This document shows, one piece after another, positions 18,514 through 28,431 of a stretch of 64,000 nt of DNA. The translations under genes and the position numbers were made by a program. This DNA is from Gammaproteobacteria bacterium (lineage in GTDB: Bacteria > Pseudomonadota > Gammaproteobacteria > Eutrophobiales > Eutrophobiaceae), in contig CANKCB010000001.1 in assembly GCA_947480335.1 (NCBI GenBank), positions 186,001-250,000 of the forward strand, in the 5' to 3' direction. Below the pieces are notes generated by a model. The model saw nothing but the letters and a program-made list of their open reading frames with translations, did not search any database and was not told where the DNA came from. Position 1 is the first letter of the stretch. Each line of letters starts with the position of its first letter.

Positions 18514-19794
18514 TTATTCCAGAGCAGGGTAGACAGTTTGTCCCTTAAGTAGCGTATGGGTGATCTTGCCCATTAGTTCCCAACCGTCAAAGGGTGTATT
18601 TTTGCCGGCACTGCGCAGGTTTTGGCGGTTGACTGTCCAGGACTGGTTTGGATCAATCACAATCAGATCGGCGAGACAACCCACACCCAATGATCCCAGG
18701 TTCTGATCCAGAATGCGTGCCGGGTTACTGGTAACTTTCTCCAGCGCCTGCAAAGTTGATAACTGCTTGCGTGTCACCATATCCAGCATCAAGGGTAACA
18801 GCATCTCGATTGTGGAAGCACCCGGTCGTGTCAGGTTAAACGGTGCAACTTTGGCATCTTCACTCAACGGATAATGATCGGAAACGACTGCATCTATGGT
18901 TCCATCGATCAAACCCTGTATCAGGGCTTGTTGATCCTCAAGACGGCGTAACGGGGGTGACAGATGGCAGTTTACATTGTAACCATCCACATCCTGTTCA
19001 GTCAGATACAGATGGCAGATGTCCACATCCGCTGTTACTGGTAGTCCGGATTGTTTGGCTCGGGCAATCATGTTGACCGCCCTGGCAGTCGACAGGCGGC
19101 AGAAATGCGCGCGTACTCCGGTTTGTTCTGCCAGCAACAACGCCGTGCTGACAGCAACGGTTTCTGCCGTCTCGGGTATAGGCGGCAGGCCAAGACGTGT
19201 GCTAAAGGCGCCTTCATTAATTACACCTTGATTACGCAGAGTATGATCTTCTGCCTGTATGAATACTGTCAGGTTAGTGCTGGCCGCATATTCAAATGCA
19301 CGGCGCAGTATTTCATTGCTGGCAACTGGACGATTGGCATTACTGACTGCAACACAGCCCGCCTGTTGCAAGGAATACATTTCGGCCAGTCTGTCCCCGG
19401 CCAATCCATGCGTGAGCGCACCGATGGTAAAAATCCGGGTCTTGCCCGATCGTGCGGCGCGTTGGTTAATCAATTCAACCACAGCCGGAGTATCAATAAC
19501 CGGGCTGGTATCCGGAGGACAACAAACGGTTGTGACACCAGCACTTGCTGCCGCGATTGACTCACTGGCAATACTGGCCAGTCCCTGTTGTGCGTGATCA
19601 CCAAAACGTGCTGACAAATCAATTAATCCGGGGCATACCCATTGGTCCGTAGCATCAATCAGGTGTTGCGGTTTAAACCCGGCCACAGCTTTGCCGACAG
19701 AGAGGATGACTCCGTCTTCAATATAAACACTGCCGATCAGATCCAGACCGTTGGCCGGATCAATAATGCGCCCGTTAGTTATCTGGATTTTCAT
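18514..19794 (-). CDS. pyrC': Dihydroorotase-like protein PyrC', probably non-catalytic
   Basis: A 426-residue class I dihydroorotase homolog. The metal-binding HxH expected after PGLIDL is replaced by S-A-R ([12 protein letters not shown]). The HCED histidine is Gln (FIQAEDHTL), and the HxST histidine is Arg (HFCRLST). Only the SDHYPL aspartate region remains. This matches the inactive PyrC' of Pseudomonas, which is needed to assemble the PyrB dodecamer. It overlaps pyrB by 20 bp, which fits a fixed subunit ratio. A working dihydroorotase must be encoded elsewhere. Confidence 0.9.
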   Translation of the reverse strand: MKIQITNGRIIDPANGLDLIGSVYIEDGVILSVGKAVAGFKPQHLIDATDQWVCPGLIDLSARFGDHAQQGLASIASESIAAASAGVTTVCCPPDTSPVIDTPAVVELINQRAARSGKTRIFTIGALTHGLAGDRLAEMYSLQQAGCVAVSNANRPVASNEILRRAFEYAASTNLTVFIQAEDHTLRNQGVINEGAFSTRLGLPPIPETAETVAVSTALLLAEQTGVRAHFCRLSTARAVNMIARAKQSGLPVTADVDICHLYLTEQDVDGYNVNCHLSPPLRRLEDQQALIQGLIDGTIDAVVSDHYPLSEDAKVAPFNLTRPGASTIEMLLPLMLDMVTRKQLSTLQALEKVTSNPARILDQNLGSLGVGCLADLIVIDPNQSWTVNRQNLRSAGKNTPFDGWELMGKITHTLLKGQTVYPALE

Positions 19795-20773
19795 CGTTTT
19801 TAGCCAGGCTGCCAGAAAGTGAGCCGAGTGTCATCGCCATTACCGCCATGCGTATCGCAATACCATGACTGACCTGTTGCAAGATGACGGACTGATTGCT
19901 ATCAGCCACGGATGATTCGATTTCAATACCACGATTGATGGGACCAGGATGCATGACGATGGCATCCGGTTTGGCCAGACGTAAACGGGTTTGGGTCAGG
20001 CCATAACGCCGGAAATATTCCGATTCACTGGGAATGCTGGCACTTAGCATACGTTCCTTTTGCAGACGTAACATAATGATGACGTCTACCTGCTGTAATG
20101 CATTATCAAGATTATCAAATACACGTACCCCAAGACTTTCAATGTCTGCCGGCATCAGCGTTTTCGGGCCGACCACGCGTACATCATTTACACCCAGCGT
20201 TTTGAGCGCATGGATGTCGGATCGGGCGACGCGTGAATGCATGATGTCGCCAACAATGGCGACCGTTAATGTCTCAAAACTACGTTTGTGACGGCGGATG
20301 GTAAACATGTCCAGCATGGCCTGGGTAGGATGGGCGTGTTGACCGTCACCGGCATTGATTACGCTGACGTGAGGTGCGACATGTCCGGCGATAAAATGTG
20401 CCGCGCCACTGCTGGAGTGGCGTACCACAAACATATCGGTATGCATCGCTTCCAGTGTATGCAATGTATCGAGCAAGGATTCCCCCTTGCTGGTAGAAGA
20501 AGTCGCCAGATTTACATTCACAACATCGGCAGACAATCGGTTGGCTGCGAGATCAAATGTGGTACTGGTACGGGTGCTGGGTTCAAAGAACAGGTTGACG
20601 ATAGTCTTGCCTCGTAACAGAGGGACTTTTTTTACGGCCCGGTGTGCCACCCCGGCAAATGATTCGGCATTGTCGAGAATTTCGACCAGTAATTGTCTGC
20701 TCAGGCCTTCAGTAGTCAGAAAATGTTTCAGACGGCCATTACTATCCAGCTGTATATGATTATTTCCTGTCAT
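19775..20773 (-). CDS. pyrB: Aspartate carbamoyltransferase catalytic subunit
   Basis: Makes carbamoyl-aspartate from carbamoyl phosphate and aspartate. The 332 residues include [16 protein letters not shown] (about 62-77), the [11 protein letters not shown] loop, [12 protein letters not shown] and [11 protein letters not shown]. Length and partner gene fit the Pseudomonas class A enzyme, a PyrB6-PyrC'6 complex. It overlaps pyrR by 4 bp and pyrC' by 20 bp. Confidence 0.97.
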   Translation of the reverse strand: MTGNNHIQLDSNGRLKHFLTTEGLSRQLLVEILDNAESFAGVAHRAVKKVPLLRGKTIVNLFFEPSTRTSTTFDLAANRLSADVVNVNLATSSTSKGESLLDTLHTLEAMHTDMFVVRHSSSGAAHFIAGHVAPHVSVINAGDGQHAHPTQAMLDMFTIRRHKRSFETLTVAIVGDIMHSRVARSDIHALKTLGVNDVRVVGPKTLMPADIESLGVRVFDNLDNALQQVDVIIMLRLQKERMLSASIPSESEYFRRYGLTQTRLRLAKPDAIVMHPGPINRGIEIESSVADSNQSVILQQVSHGIAIRMAVMAMTLGSLSGSLAKNDENPDN

Positions 20774-21279
20774 TCGGCTTTCTTAATCTCCAGAGCCAGT
20801 GGTTCCGGGCCGAGCAGTTTAGCATGCTCATCAGATTTTAGCCCCAGCGATTTTCCGACTATGTCTGCCTTGATAGGTAATTCATGGCCGGTTCGCTCAA
20901 TCAATACCACCAGTGTGATGCTGGCCGGTCGACCAAAATCAAAGATTTCATTCATCGCCGCGCGTATGGTCCGTCCCGAATGCAGCACGTCATCGACCAG
21001 GATGATATGGCGGTCTTCCACGTTGAATGGCAACTGTGAGGGGGCCACATGTGGATGCATGCCGATACGGCTGAAATCATCCCTGTAAAAGGCAATATTC
21101 AGTTCACCCAGCAAAACCGAAAGACCTAGACGTTGCTGAATTTTTTTCGCAATCCAGTAGCCACCGGTATGAATTCCGATGATGAGTGGATCCGTTTTAC
21201 CCGTACTGGTCAGCAGCTCGCGCAAACGATCTGTCATGTCATCAAGCAGACTGTCTATCTGTCTTGCATCAAGTGTCAT
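20770..21279 (-). CDS. pyrR: PyrR bifunctional pyrimidine regulator / uracil phosphoribosyltransferase
   Basis: A 169-residue type I PRTase with PRPP motif [17 protein letters not shown] and the PyrR-specific GITGGYW-like block ([13 protein letters not shown]). In Gram-positives PyrR is an RNA-binding attenuator. In Pseudomonas it is reported to act on the pyr cluster by another route. No attenuator hairpin series is visible upstream here. It is coupled to ruvX upstream and pyrB downstream by 4-bp overlaps. Confidence 0.94.
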   Translation of the reverse strand: MTLDARQIDSLLDDMTDRLRELLTSTGKTDPLIIGIHTGGYWIAKKIQQRLGLSVLLGELNIAFYRDDFSRIGMHPHVAPSQLPFNVEDRHIILVDDVLHSGRTIRAAMNEIFDFGRPASITLVVLIERTGHELPIKADIVGKSLGLKSDEHAKLLGPEPLALEIKKAE

Positions 21280-21731
21280 AATTTTCTTTTACCTGCCAAT
21301 TGCTGCCGGATTGTAGCATTATTCTCGATCGAAACGAGATTTGCTGATAACCAGGTTTCAAGTATGGCCTGCGCTGCAACCGCATCAATGTTTTTCAGGC
21401 TTCTGGTTCGTGACTGGGCTTCATAGCTGGAAAGTCTTTCATCGGCCTGATATACCGGCAGTCGAAACCGATGGCGTAACTGGTTCATGAAGTGAACTGC
21501 GGCATGAGTCATGCTCTGGCTGGTTCCATCCATGTTCAGCGGATAGCCTACAACCAGCGCACAGGGGTTCCATTGTTTGAGCAGTCCTGAAATGGCTTCC
21601 CAGTCCGGGATGTTTTTAACCGCCGTCAGTGTGGCCAGCGGTGTGGCTGTAGCGGTCAGGGTTTGTCCGACAGCTACTCCGATACGTTTTCTGCCATAGT
21701 CAAAGCAGAGCAGCGTCAGCGATTTTGTCAC
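21276..21731 (-). CDS. ruvX: Putative Holliday junction resolvase / pre-16S rRNA nuclease YqgF (RuvX)
   Basis: A 151-residue RNase H-fold protein with catalytic Asp in LLCFDYGRKRIGVAVGQ (about residue 10), the VVGYPLNMDGTSQSMT block and YQADERLSSYEAQ with acidic residues. In E. coli it trims the 5' end of 16S rRNA precursor. It overlaps yqgE and pyrR by 4 bp each. Confidence 0.95.
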   Translation of the reverse strand: MTKSLTLLCFDYGRKRIGVAVGQTLTATATPLATLTAVKNIPDWEAISGLLKQWNPCALVVGYPLNMDGTSQSMTHAAVHFMNQLRHRFRLPVYQADERLSSYEAQSRTRSLKNIDAVAAQAILETWLSANLVSIENNATIRQQLAGKRKL

Positions 21732-22288
21732 GCGTGACCTATTTGTGACGAAAGGTTGTGTGGCTTGAAGCCGAGTTGGGCGGTGGCAAACTCCCAGCGC
21801 CGGTCATAGGGAGCATCGTAGAGTATGTCAGCACCGGCAGGAGCATTCAGCCAGCAGTTTTCCATCAATTCCTGTTCCAGTTGTCCGGCTTCCCAGCCAG
21901 CATAACCGAGTGCAATAAAGCATTTCTCCGGGCCGCGACCACGGGCAATTGCGCCCAGGATGTCTCTGGAGGTGGTGACTTGTACATCCGTACTGACAAG
22001 TATCGAAGATTGCCAGCTTGAATCCGGTTTGTGGATGACAAAGCCACGGTCCGTTTTGACCGGGCCGCCGTTGTAAACCGGCATGCTGTTGATCAGGGTG
22101 TCGCCGGTGGACAGATCCATCTGTTCGAGTATTTCACCGAGATCCATATTTAAAGGACGGTTGATGACTATCCCCATCGCACCCTGCTCATCGTGTGAAA
22201 AAATATAGGTAACCGTATGGGAAAAATTTGGATCGGCCAGGCCGGGCATGGCGATTAAAAACTGATTGGCCAGACTGATGGATTTCAT
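21728..22288 (-). CDS. yqgE: YqgE/AlgH family protein
   Basis: A 186-residue protein of the UPF0301 family: FLIAMPGLADPNFSHTVTYI at the start, GAMGIVINRPLNMDLGEI at about 36-53, and GYAGWEAGQLEQEL near 133-146. AlgH affects alginate production in Pseudomonas, but its biochemical function is not known. The conserved pair yqgE-ruvX is kept, with a 4-bp overlap. Confidence 0.95.
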   Translation of the reverse strand: MKSISLANQFLIAMPGLADPNFSHTVTYIFSHDEQGAMGIVINRPLNMDLGEILEQMDLSTGDTLINSMPVYNGGPVKTDRGFVIHKPDSSWQSSILVSTDVQVTTSRDILGAIARGRGPEKCFIALGYAGWEAGQLEQELMENCWLNAPAGADILYDAPYDRRWEFATAQLGFKPHNLSSQIGHA

Positions 22289-22397
22289 TTGTTAAATGTT
22301 ATCTTTGCCGGACCCGGAAAACCACCCGGTTTGAAAAATATTTTTGTGCACTTTTAGTCAATATTTTGATAGCAATTCCGTTTCAGGTCTGATTGGA

Positions 22398-23327
22398 CTA
22401 CCTGAAACCTCTGGAATCCAGAAATTGCCAGGTACGGGTAATATGCAGGATATCGGTTTCGTCCTTGATATTGTCAGGGAAGGCGGAGTATGGCGCAGCC
22501 AGTTCTACTATACGTATAGCCGCATCATCCAGTATCTTGTGTCCAGATGATTTGCGAATAATGATTTCATCTATCGAGCCATCGGGCTTGACCCCGACAT
22601 CGAGGATCAAACTGCCAGATAACCTTTGCTGTCTGGCCGAGTCCGGATAATTCAGATTACCAATCCGTTCAACCTTGGCGCGCCAGGATTCCATATAAGC
22701 GGCATACTTGAATTCGCGTGTGCTGGCGGAAATGAATTTCTGTCTGGGCCGCTGCGCCCTGGATTCAAGCTTGCTATCTATTGCCGCACTGAGTGCAGCG
22801 ATTTTATAGCTGTTGGTGATCAGTGTGCTGGCGCTAGGCAATGACTCTTGCACCTTTAACTGCTGTTCGTTGACAGATTGTGTCTGGGTCTGATCCGTAT
22901 TGTCTTTTGCGGGCGTCATCTCCGACTTGTTTTTCTGCACAACAATCGTTGCCTTGTCCGGGTCGGATTTCGGGGGCGGAACATTTTGGCTGGACGGAGG
23001 CGGTGTGGTCAGTTCGGCCTGGCTACCTGGGAATGGGGAAGGCAGGGGAGTGGAAGGCGTTACTTTCTCGTCAGTGTCGCCGCCACCTTCCATGTTGGCC
23101 TGAGCCAGCATTTTGGCATCTTTCGGGGCTGTGCTGGATTGTTGAACCAGGATGATTTCCATGGTCGAATAATCCGATAAGGACTTGTCCTCATTGGTAA
23201 AGGTGATGCCCAGCACCAGTACAGCATGGATTATGACAGCCAGACACAAGGTCATCACCAGCCGGTCGGCTGGTTTGATGACAGGTGGGCCGACAGGCGC
23301 GGTCAGGTTATCCGTTGTTTCCAACAT
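22398..23327 (-). CDS. tonB: TonB energy-transducing protein (TonB3-like position)
   Basis: A 309-residue TonB. It has one N-terminal membrane anchor (about 25-43), a Pro-rich periplasmic linker (about 85-120) and a C-terminal TonB domain (LNYPDSARQQRLSGSLILDV, then DAAIRIVELAAPYSAFP). It links the ExbBD motor to outer membrane receptors; no exbBD is in the window. The order yqgE-tonB-gshB matches Pseudomonas tonB3, whose product is reported to matter for twitching. Here pilus genes have been lost, so it probably serves receptors such as the one at 15.5 kb. Confidence 0.9.
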   Translation of the reverse strand: MLETTDNLTAPVGPPVIKPADRLVMTLCLAVIIHAVLVLGITFTNEDKSLSDYSTMEIILVQQSSTAPKDAKMLAQANMEGGGDTDEKVTPSTPLPSPFPGSQAELTTPPPSSQNVPPPKSDPDKATIVVQKNKSEMTPAKDNTDQTQTQSVNEQQLKVQESLPSASTLITNSYKIAALSAAIDSKLESRAQRPRQKFISASTREFKYAAYMESWRAKVERIGNLNYPDSARQQRLSGSLILDVGVKPDGSIDEIIIRKSSGHKILDDAAIRIVELAAPYSAFPDNIKDETDILHITRTWQFLDSRGFR

Positions 23328-23347
23328 CGCCTGATTATAACCGACAA

Positions 23348-24316
23348 TCAGCGAGGCTGATCACGCCCCTGGCGGGATTTTACTCTGGTTTCAATTGTTT
23401 CCATCAACTGGCCGGCAATATCAATGCTGTAGATTGTTTCCAGTTCACGGATACAGGTAGGACTGGTCACATTGATTTCAGTCAGGTAGTCGCCTATGAC
23501 ATCCAGGCCAACAAACAACAGCCCTCGTTCACGCAGCGTGGGTCCAACCTGTGCACAGATCCAGCGGTCACGTTCACTGAGCATAACGCCCTTGCCTGTG
23601 CCTCCCGCAGCCAGATTGCCACGGTTTTCACCCGCCATTGGTATGCGAGCCAGAGCATAATCAACCGGAGTCCCGTCGATTAGAAGTATGCGTTTATCAC
23701 CCAGCGAGATTTCGGGTATGAACTTTTGCGCCATAATAAAGCGCGTATGTCCTGCTGTCAGTGTTTCGATGATGACATTCGTATTTGAATCACCACTGGT
23801 AACCTTGAACACGGATTTGCCACCCATGCCTTCCAGCGGTTTTAGCACGGCCACACCTTGTTGCCGGACGAAATCGATCAGCTGCTGGTGATTGCGACTG
23901 ACCAGTGTCGGTGTAATGCATTGTGGGAAATGGTTAATGAACATTTTTTCGTTCACATCACGCAGGCTGCGGGGATCATTGACCACGAGTAGGCCGGCTT
24001 TTTGTGCGAGTTCGAGTATATAGGTGGTATAGATATACTCGATATCAAACGGCGGGTCCTTGCGCATCAGTACCACATCCAGCTCAGCCAGCGGAATCGT
24101 GTACTTCTGATGAAACCCAAACCAATTTGATTTATTATCCTGTACCGTGAGGATACACACATTGGCCCGGGCCTGATGATCCTCTATAAACAGGTCCTTT
24201 TGTTCCATGTAGTACAGTTCCCAGCCCTTTTTCTGGGCCGCGAGCAGCATGGCAAAAGTACTGTCCTTTTTTATGTTGATCCCGGTTATGGGATCCATGA
24301 CGACGCCGAGTTTCAT
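23348..24316 (-). CDS. gshB: Glutathione synthetase
   Basis: Joins gamma-glutamylcysteine and glycine with ATP. The 322 residues show the N-terminal GVVMDPITGINIKKDSTFAM block, LRKDPPFD-like VLMRKDPPFDIEY near 80, the ATP-grasp core (VLKPLEGMGGKSVF) and the C-terminal GLDVIGDYLTEINVTSPTC. It is divergent from hemC. In Pseudomonas the divergent neighbour is the pilG/chp cluster, absent here. Confidence 0.97.
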   Translation of the reverse strand: MKLGVVMDPITGINIKKDSTFAMLLAAQKKGWELYYMEQKDLFIEDHQARANVCILTVQDNKSNWFGFHQKYTIPLAELDVVLMRKDPPFDIEYIYTTYILELAQKAGLLVVNDPRSLRDVNEKMFINHFPQCITPTLVSRNHQQLIDFVRQQGVAVLKPLEGMGGKSVFKVTSGDSNTNVIIETLTAGHTRFIMAQKFIPEISLGDKRILLIDGTPVDYALARIPMAGENRGNLAAGGTGKGVMLSERDRWICAQVGPTLRERGLLFVGLDVIGDYLTEINVTSPTCIRELETIYSIDIAGQLMETIETRVKSRQGRDQPR

Positions 24317-24405
24317 GCCAGTTTTTATTTCATTTAATTGATAATGTACGTATCAATAGTGTATCCAGAAGCTTTGGGAAAAGATATGTTTTGCAGGGAC
24401 AAACG

Positions 24406-25344
24406 ATGCCAGTTTCCAGTCTGAGAATCATTACCCGTGAAAGCCCGCTGGCAATGTGGCAGGCTTGCCATGTCCGCGACCAACTGCAAAAAATTCATCC
24501 TGCACTGGAAATCCGGATACTCGGTATTACCACAGAGGCAGACAAGTTTCTGGATTCCACACTGGCCAGTCTGGGTGGCAAGGGTGCGTTTGTGAAAGAG
24601 CTGGAACACGCGCTGCTGGAAAACCATGCCGATATTGCCGTGCATTCAATGAAAGATGTAACCGTTGAGCTGCCGGATCAACTCGATATTGCTGCAATCC
24701 TGACCCGGGAAAATCCCGGTGATGCATTTGTGTCTGTGAACCATGCGAGTCTTGAGGATTTGCCGATTGCGGCGGTAGTTGGTACTTCCAGCCTGCGTCG
24801 CCAATGCCAGATCAAATCACTACGACCGGATCTGGTGATTGCCGATATACGCGGCAATGTCGGCACCCGTTTGCAGAAGCTCGACAGCGGAAAATACGAT
24901 GCGCTGGTGCTGGCCAGTTCAGGTTTAATCCGTCTCGGACTGGCTGGTCGTATCCGTCAGCAACTGGATGCCAGAATAATGTTACCGGCTATCGGTCAGG
25001 GCGCACTCGGTATCGAAGTACGGAAAAACGATCTCCGTACCCGTGAATTGATTGCGCCATTGAATGATGACACCACCCGACTGTGTGTAATGGCAGAACG
25101 AAGTGTAAACAAGCGATTGAACGGAGGCTGTCATGCGCCAGTGGCCGCCTATGCGACCAGATTGGGTGACGCTTTGTCGCTTTCCGGTCTGGTCGGCGCT
25201 CCGGATGGTTCGGAAATTCTCCGGGCCAGTGTACAAGGTTTCTGTGCGCAGGCTGAGCAGCTGGGTGAACATCTGGGTCAGTTGTTACTGGATCAGGGTG
25301 CGGGTCGAATTCTGGAGCAGCTTCGATCCCGCGATTCGACATGA
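24406..25344 (+). CDS. hemC: Porphobilinogen deaminase (hydroxymethylbilane synthase)
   Basis: Polymerises four porphobilinogens to hydroxymethylbilane for heme and siroheme. ATG 24406 is chosen (AGGGA 6 bases upstream); the product has 312 residues. It shows RESPLAMWQA, the AVHSMKDVT substrate loop, SSLRRQCQ, DIRGNVGTRLQKL and the dipyrromethane-carrying cysteine in NGGCHAPVAA (about 240). Its stop overlaps hemD (ATGA). It heads a hemC-hemD-hemX-hemY operon. Confidence 0.97.
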   Translation: MPVSSLRIITRESPLAMWQACHVRDQLQKIHPALEIRILGITTEADKFLDSTLASLGGKGAFVKELEHALLENHADIAVHSMKDVTVELPDQLDIAAILTRENPGDAFVSVNHASLEDLPIAAVVGTSSLRRQCQIKSLRPDLVIADIRGNVGTRLQKLDSGKYDALVLASSGLIRLGLAGRIRQQLDARIMLPAIGQGALGIEVRKNDLRTRELIAPLNDDTTRLCVMAERSVNKRLNGGCHAPVAAYATRLGDALSLSGLVGAPDGSEILRASVQGFCAQAEQLGEHLGQLLLDQGAGRILEQLRSRDST

Positions 25345-26114
25345 GCACGGCGCTGCACGGTTGCCGGGTACTTGTCACCCGACCCGAACAGCAGGCAGAA
25401 CCGCTTTGTCGTTTGATCGAGTCATCCGGTGGCATTGCCATACGCTTGCCAACCCTGATTATTACAGAATCCCCGGAGTTATGCCGACAAGCCTTACTTG
25501 AGCGGATCAGTACAGCCAGCCATATTATTTTTATAAGTCGTAATGCAGTTGATTATGCCGCCAGACTGGCGGGCGATCTGGCTTTGCAGTTGCAAGCGAA
25601 AACTGTCATTGCTGTGGGCGAGGGTACACGGCATGCGTTGGCTGAATATGCTGTAACAAACAGTGTTGCACCGGAGTTGGGTGTGGGCAGTGAATCTTTA
25701 CTGGCCCTGTCCGAACTTGATGCAATAAAAATAAAGGGACAGACAGTTTTGATCGTGCAGGGCGGGTCAGGACGCGAGTTGTTGCAGGATGGTCTGATAG
25801 ATCGCGGGGCAATCGTGCACACCGCAAATGTGTATCAACGAACAGAACCGGTTATTGAGCAGCGTATAATTGATGATATATGGCGCCGGAACTGTCCGGA
25901 TGTGATTGTAGCAACCAGTTTTCAGGGGTTACAAAACCTGATCAGGATGACAAGTGCACAGGACAGGACAATAATGTTCAGCAAGAAACTGGTAGTCATG
26001 AGTGCCAGACTTGCTGGTCTGGCAAAAACGGCGGGGTTTACCAATCCTGCCCATGTTCCAACTGAACAGTCTGATCAAGGATTGTTACAGACCATCAGAC
26101 ACAGTGTGGAGTAA
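25341..26114 (+). CDS. hemD: Uroporphyrinogen-III synthase
   Basis: Closes hydroxymethylbilane to uroporphyrinogen III. The 257-residue protein belongs to a fast-evolving family. Visible landmarks are VLVTRPEQQAEPL at the start, IIFISRNAVDYA near 55-66, VIAVGEGTRHALAEYAV near 90 and the late VATSFQGLQNL block. It has a 4-bp overlap with hemC, and hemX follows 7 bases later. Confidence 0.93.
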   Translation: MSTALHGCRVLVTRPEQQAEPLCRLIESSGGIAIRLPTLIITESPELCRQALLERISTASHIIFISRNAVDYAARLAGDLALQLQAKTVIAVGEGTRHALAEYAVTNSVAPELGVGSESLLALSELDAIKIKGQTVLIVQGGSGRELLQDGLIDRGAIVHTANVYQRTEPVIEQRIIDDIWRRNCPDVIVATSFQGLQNLIRMTSAQDRTIMFSKKLVVMSARLAGLAKTAGFTNPAHVPTEQSDQGLLQTIRHSVE

Positions 26115-26121
26115 TCAGGTT

Positions 26122-27195
26122 ATGAGTACGGAAAATCAAAACGGACAATCAACAGACACCGAACTGGCCAGAACCGCAGTTAAAACAGTAAGACGTTCTG
26201 GTAATGGTCTGGTCTGGCTGGGTGTGTTGCTCGCGCTGGCTGCAACCGGCCTGTCTGTTGTTAATTATCGTAATCTGGAAAACCTGCAGGCCAATACCAC
26301 TGCTGGAGATTTGATACGACAGCAAGGTACCCGTCTGGATACACTGCAGACCAGTCTGGACGCGTTGGGTCAACAACAGGTGGACATCCAGTCAAACCAG
26401 AAAAATCTGGAACTGGCTCAGCAGGCCAATGTACAGACCTTGCATGATCTGGCGACGAATATGGTTATCGATAATCTGGATCTGGCGCTGGCTGAAACCG
26501 AGCAACTGATTGTGATGGCCACCCAAAATCTGGTGCTCGAAGGCGATGTCAAAACAGCACTGGCTGCGCTGGAAGCCGCAGAGGATCGGCTCAACAGTAT
26601 CGAACAACCCGAACTGTCTGATACCCGTACGCAACTGACAACAGACATCAATGCATTACGATCAGTGAAGCTGGTGGATACGGCGGCCCTGTCACTTGAT
26701 ATCGCGACCTTACTGGAACAACTGAATGACTTGCCCTTGAACAAGGTGCCGGTGTTGGAAGCTGCAGCTGATGAACCAGTCGTAGATGCAGCCCTGCCGG
26801 CCTGGAAACGATTATTGCAATCGATCTGGCAGGAGTTCAGAAGCCTGTTCATTGTTACCCGCACCGGCAGTAGTGCTCGCGCCACACTGTTACCGGATGA
26901 AACCTGGTTCCTGTATCAGAACCTGCGTTTGCAACTGGAAAACGCCAGACTCTCACTGATGCGCCACGATACCGCTAACCTGCATGCTGCAATGCAGTCA
27001 ATTACAAGCTGGGTGCAGGATTATTTTGATCTAGCAGATACTCGGGTAAGCGCGCTGTTGCAAACAACTGGTTCCTTGTCTGCTGTTGAACTGTCACCAG
27101 CATTACCTGATATCAGCTCTTCACTGGAAACACTGCGTGCGTACGTCCGTACACGTGATATGAGTGACGGCAGTGCCGTGCCGGTTGTGCCGTGA
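26122..27195 (+). CDS. hemX: HemX family membrane protein
   Basis: A 357-residue HemX protein, start chosen at ATG 26122 after hemD (the open frame begins earlier inside hemD but is not conserved). It has a cytoplasmic tail, one membrane helix (about 30-48) and a long periplasmic coiled-coil region (about 50-190) with the TWFLYQNLRLQLENARLSL block near 255-273. The function is not settled; despite an old label it lacks a methyltransferase domain here. It is translationally coupled to hemY. Confidence 0.9.
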   Translation: MSTENQNGQSTDTELARTAVKTVRRSGNGLVWLGVLLALAATGLSVVNYRNLENLQANTTAGDLIRQQGTRLDTLQTSLDALGQQQVDIQSNQKNLELAQQANVQTLHDLATNMVIDNLDLALAETEQLIVMATQNLVLEGDVKTALAALEAAEDRLNSIEQPELSDTRTQLTTDINALRSVKLVDTAALSLDIATLLEQLNDLPLNKVPVLEAAADEPVVDAALPAWKRLLQSIWQEFRSLFIVTRTGSSARATLLPDETWFLYQNLRLQLENARLSLMRHDTANLHAAMQSITSWVQDYFDLADTRVSALLQTTGSLSAVELSPALPDISSSLETLRAYVRTRDMSDGSAVPVVP

Positions 27196-28397
27196 AACTG
27201 CTGATCTGGTCTTTGTCCGGATTGTTGATGGCTGTGTTGACGGCACAATTGCTGTCGAATGACTCCGGTCAGATTGTATTGGCCTATTCGGATTATGCGG
27301 TGCAAACCAGTCTGGGTGTGTTTGTGTTTCTGCTGATTGTCGGCTTCACATTGTTATATGTGAGCGTGCGTTTGTTGTCTGGCATGCTGAATATGCCACA
27401 GACATTGCGGCGTCGGAAACAAACCCGTCGGCAAGGTAAATCTGAATATTATCTGACAGAGGGATTTCTGGCTTTGACGACCGGAGACTGGAAAGCCGCT
27501 GAAAAACTATTCAAACAAGGTGCAAAATTCAGTCGGCTGCCGGTGATCAATTATATTGCTGCAGCCAAAGCAGCACATAATCAGGGCGCAGCAGATCGTC
27601 GTGATCATTATCTACGACTGGCGTCGGCAGACACAGCAGATTTGTCCAGCGCAGTCGGAATCACGCAGGCAGAGCTGCAACTGCAGCAGCAACAAAATGA
27701 GCAGGCTTATACCACCCTAAAGCAGGTGGAGCAGGACAGTGCCGGCAATAATCACACCCGTCTGATGATGCTGGAGGCCAGCACAGCCAGTGGCGACTGG
27801 CAACACATGCTTGATCTGCTCGGTGAGTTCGACAACAAAGGCAAGCCGGTGCAGGCGATACTGGCTAAACAGAAACAGGCCAGTGCGGAAGTACTCGCCG
27901 CGGCGGCACGTTCAGGTGAGGTTAACGATTTGAACAGCGCCTGGGCCAGAATCCCGGCCAGGTTGAAACAGGAGCCGGAAGTATTGCAGGCCTACGTCAG
28001 CGGGCGGCTGCGTTATCCGGATACCTCTGAGTGTGAAACACTGCTACGTGATTCGGTGCGTACCACGCTGGACCCGCAGCTGGTCAGGTTGTACGGCCTG
28101 GTACAGGCAACAAAACCGGAAAAGCAACTCGCGCTTGTAGAAAAACTGATGCATACCCATCCGGGTAATAGCGCGTTATTTTTGTGTGCAGGCAGACTTT
28201 ATAAACGGGCGCAGCTTTGGGGTCGCGCCAGACATTGCCTAGAGGAAAGTATGAAGTTACAACCCTCTCCGGAAATCTGTTATGAGTTGGCGACGATGTT
28301 TCAGGGACAGGGTGATAATGTGAACGCCGGTAAATATTTTCGTGAAGGACTCGCACTCGCCACAGCGCAGACAACGGCTGCACAGCAAACCAGATAA
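27192..28397 (+). CDS. hemY: HemY family membrane protein with TPR-like repeats
   Basis: A 401-residue protein starting with GTG that overlaps the hemX stop (GTGA). Two N-terminal membrane helices (about 3-20 and 36-58) are followed by TPR-like helical repeats to the C-terminus (for example YYLTEGFLALTTGDWKAAEKLF near 85-106). This is the proteobacterial HemY of the hemCDXY operon, not the protoporphyrinogen oxidase of Gram-positives. The role in tetrapyrrole synthesis is inferred from the operon. Confidence 0.92.
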   Translation: MKLLIWSLSGLLMAVLTAQLLSNDSGQIVLAYSDYAVQTSLGVFVFLLIVGFTLLYVSVRLLSGMLNMPQTLRRRKQTRRQGKSEYYLTEGFLALTTGDWKAAEKLFKQGAKFSRLPVINYIAAAKAAHNQGAADRRDHYLRLASADTADLSSAVGITQAELQLQQQQNEQAYTTLKQVEQDSAGNNHTRLMMLEASTASGDWQHMLDLLGEFDNKGKPVQAILAKQKQASAEVLAAAARSGEVNDLNSAWARIPARLKQEPEVLQAYVSGRLRYPDTSECETLLRDSVRTTLDPQLVRLYGLVQATKPEKQLALVEKLMHTHPGNSALFLCAGRLYKRAQLWGRARHCLEESMKLQPSPEICYELATMFQGQGDNVNAGKYFREGLALATAQTTAAQQTR

Positions 28398-28431
28398 ACC
28401 ATTCTATCAGTGTCGGATGCTGGCCCTGGAT

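Noticed and set aside
26002-26121. Longer N-terminus for HemX
   Set aside because: These codons lie inside hemD in another frame. The proper HemX start with its short cytoplasmic tail is ATG 26122.
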